Shown piece by piece: positions 3,961 to 6,525 of a stretch of DNA of 6,525 bases (the first letter of the stretch is position 1; each line of letters starts with the position of its first letter). A program made the translations under genes and the position numbers. Source of the stretch: Oscillospiraceae bacterium (GTDB lineage: Bacteria; Bacillota; Clostridia; Oscillospirales; QAMX01); NCBI GenBank assembly GCA_902772625.1, contig CACYBP010000367.1, positions 1-6,525 on the forward strand, written 5' to 3'. The notes under the pieces were generated by a model. The model saw only the letters and a list, made by a program, of their open reading frames with translations, was not told where the DNA came from and did no database searches.

Positions 3961-5928
3961 ATGAAGGATTTCCGGCCGGCGCGGACGGCGGCGATCACGA
4001 TCCTCTGCTGCGTCCTTCTGGCCGCGGCTTTCGCGGGATGCTCTTTTTTGCCCGGCTTCTCCGATGAGGGAAGCCGGCTTCCTTTTTCCCTTTTCCCGGA
4101 AAGCACCACGGAGCCAAAGCTTCCCGATCCCCCGGAACCGGCTGAACCGGAAGCCCCCGTCGTTCGCTATGCCCCTCTCGATACAGCCTCCGATTACGCC
4201 GCGATCTTCGAGGGGCCTGAGGACACCCTGCTGATCCTTCCGAAACCGGAGATCGGCGACGGGCAGGATCCGGAGGACGTCTCCCCGGAATGGGGCGTGC
4301 GCACGCTCCTGATCTACGATCCCAAAGAGGGAAGCGTCGTTAATTCCCTCTCCCTTCCCTTTGCGGCGACGCTTTCCAATCATCTTTTCGACGACGGCAC
4401 CTTTCTCGTCTCGGAACCGGATCCTGACGGCGGGACCAGGTATACGTTTTTCGACGCCGCGGGGCAAATAAAGGACGAATTGACCTTTTCGGAGGCGGAT
4501 TTCGCCTTTGTTTCCACCGACAGACGGTATGCCTATTTTGCCGCACGGGAGCTTTTCCGGGCCGATCTGTCCTCCGGCCTGATCGAAAAGGTCGCGTTGC
4601 CTGCCGGGATGCAGGTCTCCTATATAGAGGCGATGCTTCCCGACAGTGACCGCCTTCTTATGGCGGCGGCACGGGATCACGAGACCTGTACAGCTCTTTT
4701 TGACCCGGAGTCGGGTGAGCTTCTCTTTTTGCGGAAAGGATATCTTTCTTATACCGGAAGGACGGAAAGCGGCGTGATCCTGTCGGGTGAACAGGAGGAG
4801 CCTTATCTTTTCTGGGACGGAGAGGAACTGCGAAGCCTTCGGGATCCCCCGGAAGAGACCTATGAGGAAACCAGCCTTGACGGCGGGTATTGTCTGTTCC
4901 GGCGCGGGGACGAAGCCATCCTCTTCTCCCCCTTGGATAACGCTTACGCCTGGATGGAAGACACGGGGGATCCGGCTTCGGATCTTTATTTCATTGAGGA
5001 TCTCGATGCTTTTTTCCGCATTGAGAAAAACGAAGACGGGGAGCTTGTCCCCACGCTGATCCGGAAAAGCTTTCTGCGCTTTATCAAAAGGAGCGCCCCC
5101 CTTTCGCCCGCTCTGATCCAGCCTGTTGACGGGGAACTCCTCGCCTGGTTTGAAGAGGCCGGCGAACGCACCAGACTCTCAGAGGAGCTTTTGGAGTGCC
5201 GCGAAAAGGCCGATACGCTGGAAGAAAAATACGGCTTGCGCATCCTGCTTTCAAATGAGTGCGCGATGCTTTCCCAGGACGCGGGCTTCAGCGTCCATCC
5301 CTCCAGCGAATGGGAAACTGCGGAAGAGATCGAATCCATCCATGAATCCCTGAAGATCATGGATGCTCTCTTTGCCCGTTATCCGAAGAGCTTTTTCCTG
5401 CATTTTCGGAAGGGACGCGATAACGGACTTCTGTTTATGCTGACCGGGCAGATCGAAAGCACCTACGGCGTCATCGCCTACGAAAGATACGAGTTCACTT
5501 CCGGTACGTACGAGATCGTGTTCGACATGTCCTATAATTACGATCTGAAATGCACCCTGATCCACGAATTATGGCACGCCGTCGAGGACAGTACCCAGGA
5601 GGATTTTCCCTACGACGAATGGAACGCCGTCTCTCCCCCGGGCTTTTCCTATCAGGAACAGTATGAAAATCCGGAGCCGATCGAAGGATGGACGCTCTTC
5701 GTCGAGGATCCCGACAAGGCGTATTTTGTCGACGAATACAGCAAGACCTTCGCCAAGGAGGACAGAGCGCGGGTGATGGAGTATTTCTTCGGCCGTGAGG
5801 AGTTTCGGAACGAGCTTTTGAAATCCCCGCATCTTCTGAAAAAGTACAGGATCCTGACCGATCATATCCGCCGTACCGTGGGCGACGATTCCTGGCCGGA
5901 AAAAACGGCGTGGGAGGATATCTTCTGA
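3961..5928 (+). CDS. Surface lipoprotein with C-terminal HExxH zinc-metallopeptidase domain
   Basis: The 655-residue product begins with a lipoprotein signal: basic start, hydrophobic core (10-25) and FAGC with C27 as the probable lipidated residue (F at -3 is less usual than L). A Pro/Glu-rich linker (about 45-68) follows. Residues about 70-370 alternate short beta-like segments of the type D..L.I...D.G, suggesting a propeller-like sensor or binding domain, though I cannot count blades with certainty. Residues about 395-655 hold the catalytic part: the zinc motif in TLIHELWHAVED (H535, E536, H539), then YSKTFAKEDRARVMEYF, where E600 is the likely third ligand as in gluzincin-like enzymes of the EDxAE type. 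A GGAGG site 7 nt upstream supports ATG 3961. It is the last gene of the operon, 28 nt after the DUF92 gene and 12 nt before a terminator hairpin. I do not recognise a named family; substrate is unknown. Confidence 0.72.
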   Translation: MKDFRPARTAAITILCCVLLAAAFAGCSFLPGFSDEGSRLPFSLFPESTTEPKLPDPPEPAEPEAPVVRYAPLDTASDYAAIFEGPEDTLLILPKPEIGDGQDPEDVSPEWGVRTLLIYDPKEGSVVNSLSLPFAATLSNHLFDDGTFLVSEPDPDGGTRYTFFDAAGQIKDELTFSEADFAFVSTDRRYAYFAARELFRADLSSGLIEKVALPAGMQVSYIEAMLPDSDRLLMAAARDHETCTALFDPESGELLFLRKGYLSYTGRTESGVILSGEQEEPYLFWDGEELRSLRDPPEETYEETSLDGGYCLFRRGDEAILFSPLDNAYAWMEDTGDPASDLYFIEDLDAFFRIEKNEDGELVPTLIRKSFLRFIKRSAPLSPALIQPVDGELLAWFEEAGERTRLSEELLECREKADTLEEKYGLRILLSNECAMLSQDAGFSVHPSSEWETAEEIESIHESLKIMDALFARYPKSFFLHFRKGRDNGLLFMLTGQIESTYGVIAYERYEFTSGTYEIVFDMSYNYDLKCTLIHELWHAVEDSTQEDFPYDEWNAVSPPGFSYQEQYENPEPIEGWTLFVEDPDKAYFVDEYSKTFAKEDRARVMEYFFGREEFRNELLKSPHLLKKYRILTDHIRRTVGDDSWPEKTAWEDIF

Positions 5929-5940
5929 ACGCGATACAAA

Positions 5941-5972
5941 GAAAGCGCGCGGCCTTCGGGCCGCGCGCTTTC
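5941..5972. terminator. Shared hairpin terminator with UUCG loop between convergent genes
   Basis: A perfect 14-bp stem (5941-5954 paired with 5959-5972) closes on a TTCG tetraloop and carries a GC-rich core with an A/T base, GAAAGCGCGC. It begins 12 nt after the metallopeptidase stop codon and ends 61 nt beyond the stop of the convergent gene at 6034. On the minus strand the stem is followed by TTTGT, so with the stem's own TTTC it gives a fair U-rich tail. On the plus strand the tail is TTTC then TCC, which is weaker. It probably acts in both directions, better for the minus-strand gene. Confidence 0.8.
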
Positions 5973-6008
5973 TCCATGCGTTCCTGCACGAAAAGGGAGG
6001 AATCGTCT

Positions 6009-6032
6009 CCGGCGCCGTATACGCCGGTCTTT
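6009..6032 (+). terminator. Possible second, weaker hairpin for the plus-strand operon
   Basis: CCGGCG (6009-6014) can pair with CGCCGG (6022-6027) around a 7-nt loop, followed by TCTTT (6028-6032). It lies just beyond the main hairpin and immediately past the stop codon of the convergent gene. It could catch read-through from the left. The stem is short, so this is tentative. Confidence 0.3.
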
Positions 6033-6033
6033 G

Positions 6034-6525
6034 TTACTTGCTGTCGGAACGGATCAGGTCAAAGCCCGTGGAGGAATTCCCGACGATCGAATAGCTGATG
6101 CCGGACTCTTCCAGCTCCCAGGAGGAGACCGATCCGGTATAGAAGGATCTTCCGTCCGGCATATAGACCGTTACGCCGAGGTCGTAATCTTTCCGGTCGG
6201 CTTCTTCCGGGAACGGGATGCTGAACGTGATCAGTTCATCCTTCTGATAGGGCGAGCCGTCGGCGTTGGTGCACGAAACGGTGGATCGGACGTCATTGAA
6301 AAGTCCGTAGGAGGTGAAGGCCACCTCGATGGATTGGATGGGCTCGTCGGAATCGTTTCTCACGTTGAGGTGGATCTCGCTGATATCCTTATCGGTGCCC
6401 TTGACCTTCTCAGCGTAAGCCTTCAGACGGCTCTCGGCGTAGAGATAGCCGACGTTGCTGGAAAGCAGGGGCTTTTCCTTTAGGGACGCACGGCGGGAGA
6501 GCGCCGCGGTGGCGGCGGCGGAAAC
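6034..6525 (-). CDS. Hypothetical, probably exported protein, C-terminal part (runs off right edge)
   Basis: The reading frame is open from the right edge to a TAA at 6034-6036, giving 163 residues; the start lies outside the window. The internal GTG at 6361-6363 is not preceded by a clear ribosome-binding site and the frame continues upstream, so it is not taken as the start. At the edge the sequence is Ala-rich (VSAAATAALSRRA), which may be the end of a signal peptide or membrane anchor. A charged stretch follows (AESRLKAYAEKVKGTDKD), then a beta-rich domain with ISEIHLNVRNDSDEPIQSIE, and later VTVYMPDGRSFYTGSVSSWE. The pattern of a strand, N-D/S-S, I..IE.AF and later strands recalls small extracellular Ig-like or FxLYD/DUF5780-type domains, but I do not recognise a specific family. 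It converges on the metallopeptidase gene and shares the hairpin at 5941-5972. Confidence 0.65.
   Translation of the reverse strand, partial: VSAAATAALSRRASLKEKPLLSSNVGYLYAESRLKAYAEKVKGTDKDISEIHLNVRNDSDEPIQSIEVAFTSYGLFNDVRSTVSCTNADGSPYQKDELITFSIPFPEEADRKDYDLGVTVYMPDGRSFYTGSVSSWELEESGISYSIVGNSSTGFDLIRSDSK

Noticed and set aside
3883..4680. A 265-codon open frame on the minus strand, antisense to the lipoprotein gene
   Set aside because: It is rich in Arg, Gly and Lys, has no domain and no convincing ribosome-binding site, and overlaps two well-supported genes on the other strand.
5910..6098. A 62-codon plus-strand frame across the terminator region
   Set aside because: It starts inside the lipoprotein gene in another frame, runs through the terminator hairpin and encodes an Arg/Ser/Cys-rich peptide with no motif.

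Overview
The window looks like a piece of chromosome from a moderately GC-rich member of the Clostridia (Firmicutes). Three things suggest this. The PRPP synthetase is of the long (~400-residue) type that I associate with Clostridia/Lachnospiraceae. The ribosome-binding sites are strong AGGAGG-like sites. There is a divergent pair of ordinary sigma-A-type promoters. The genus cannot be read from the sequence. I see no tRNA, rRNA, CRISPR array, insertion sequence or phage gene.

Layout. (1) Positions 1-2235, minus strand, read right to left: an endonuclease IV-like TIM-barrel protein, a PRPP synthetase (prs), and the first 40 codons of a gene that overlaps the prs stop codon and looks like an alanyl-tRNA-editing/DHHA1-type protein. 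(2) Positions 2236-2417: a 182-bp divergent control region with one promoter facing each way. (3) Positions 2418-5928, plus strand: a three-gene operon encoding a CTP-dependent prenol (phytol/dolichol-type) kinase, a DUF92 membrane protein (the family of plant VTE6 phytyl-phosphate kinase), and a 655-residue lipoprotein with a C-terminal HExxH zinc-metallopeptidase domain. (4) Positions 5941-5972: a perfect 14-bp GC-rich hairpin with a UUCG loop, placed as a shared terminator between convergent genes. (5) Positions 6034-6525, minus strand: the 3' part of an unrecognised, probably exported protein that runs off the right edge.

How the genes may work together. The first two genes of the plus-strand operon are the two steps of the plant phytol-salvage route (VTE5-type then VTE6-type kinase) placed side by side. 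This suggests a route from free prenyl alcohol to prenyl monophosphate to prenyl diphosphate at the membrane of a bacterium with no obvious need for phytol. The third gene, a surface metallopeptidase lipoprotein, has no obvious link to that chemistry, and its presence in the operon is the most open question here. The minus-strand genes look like housekeeping: DNA repair-like, nucleotide precursor supply and probable tRNA proofreading.

Several start codons were moved from the longest possible ORF to an internal start. In four genes the longer ORF would begin inside or too close to the Shine-Dalgarno sequence, or inside the promoter.
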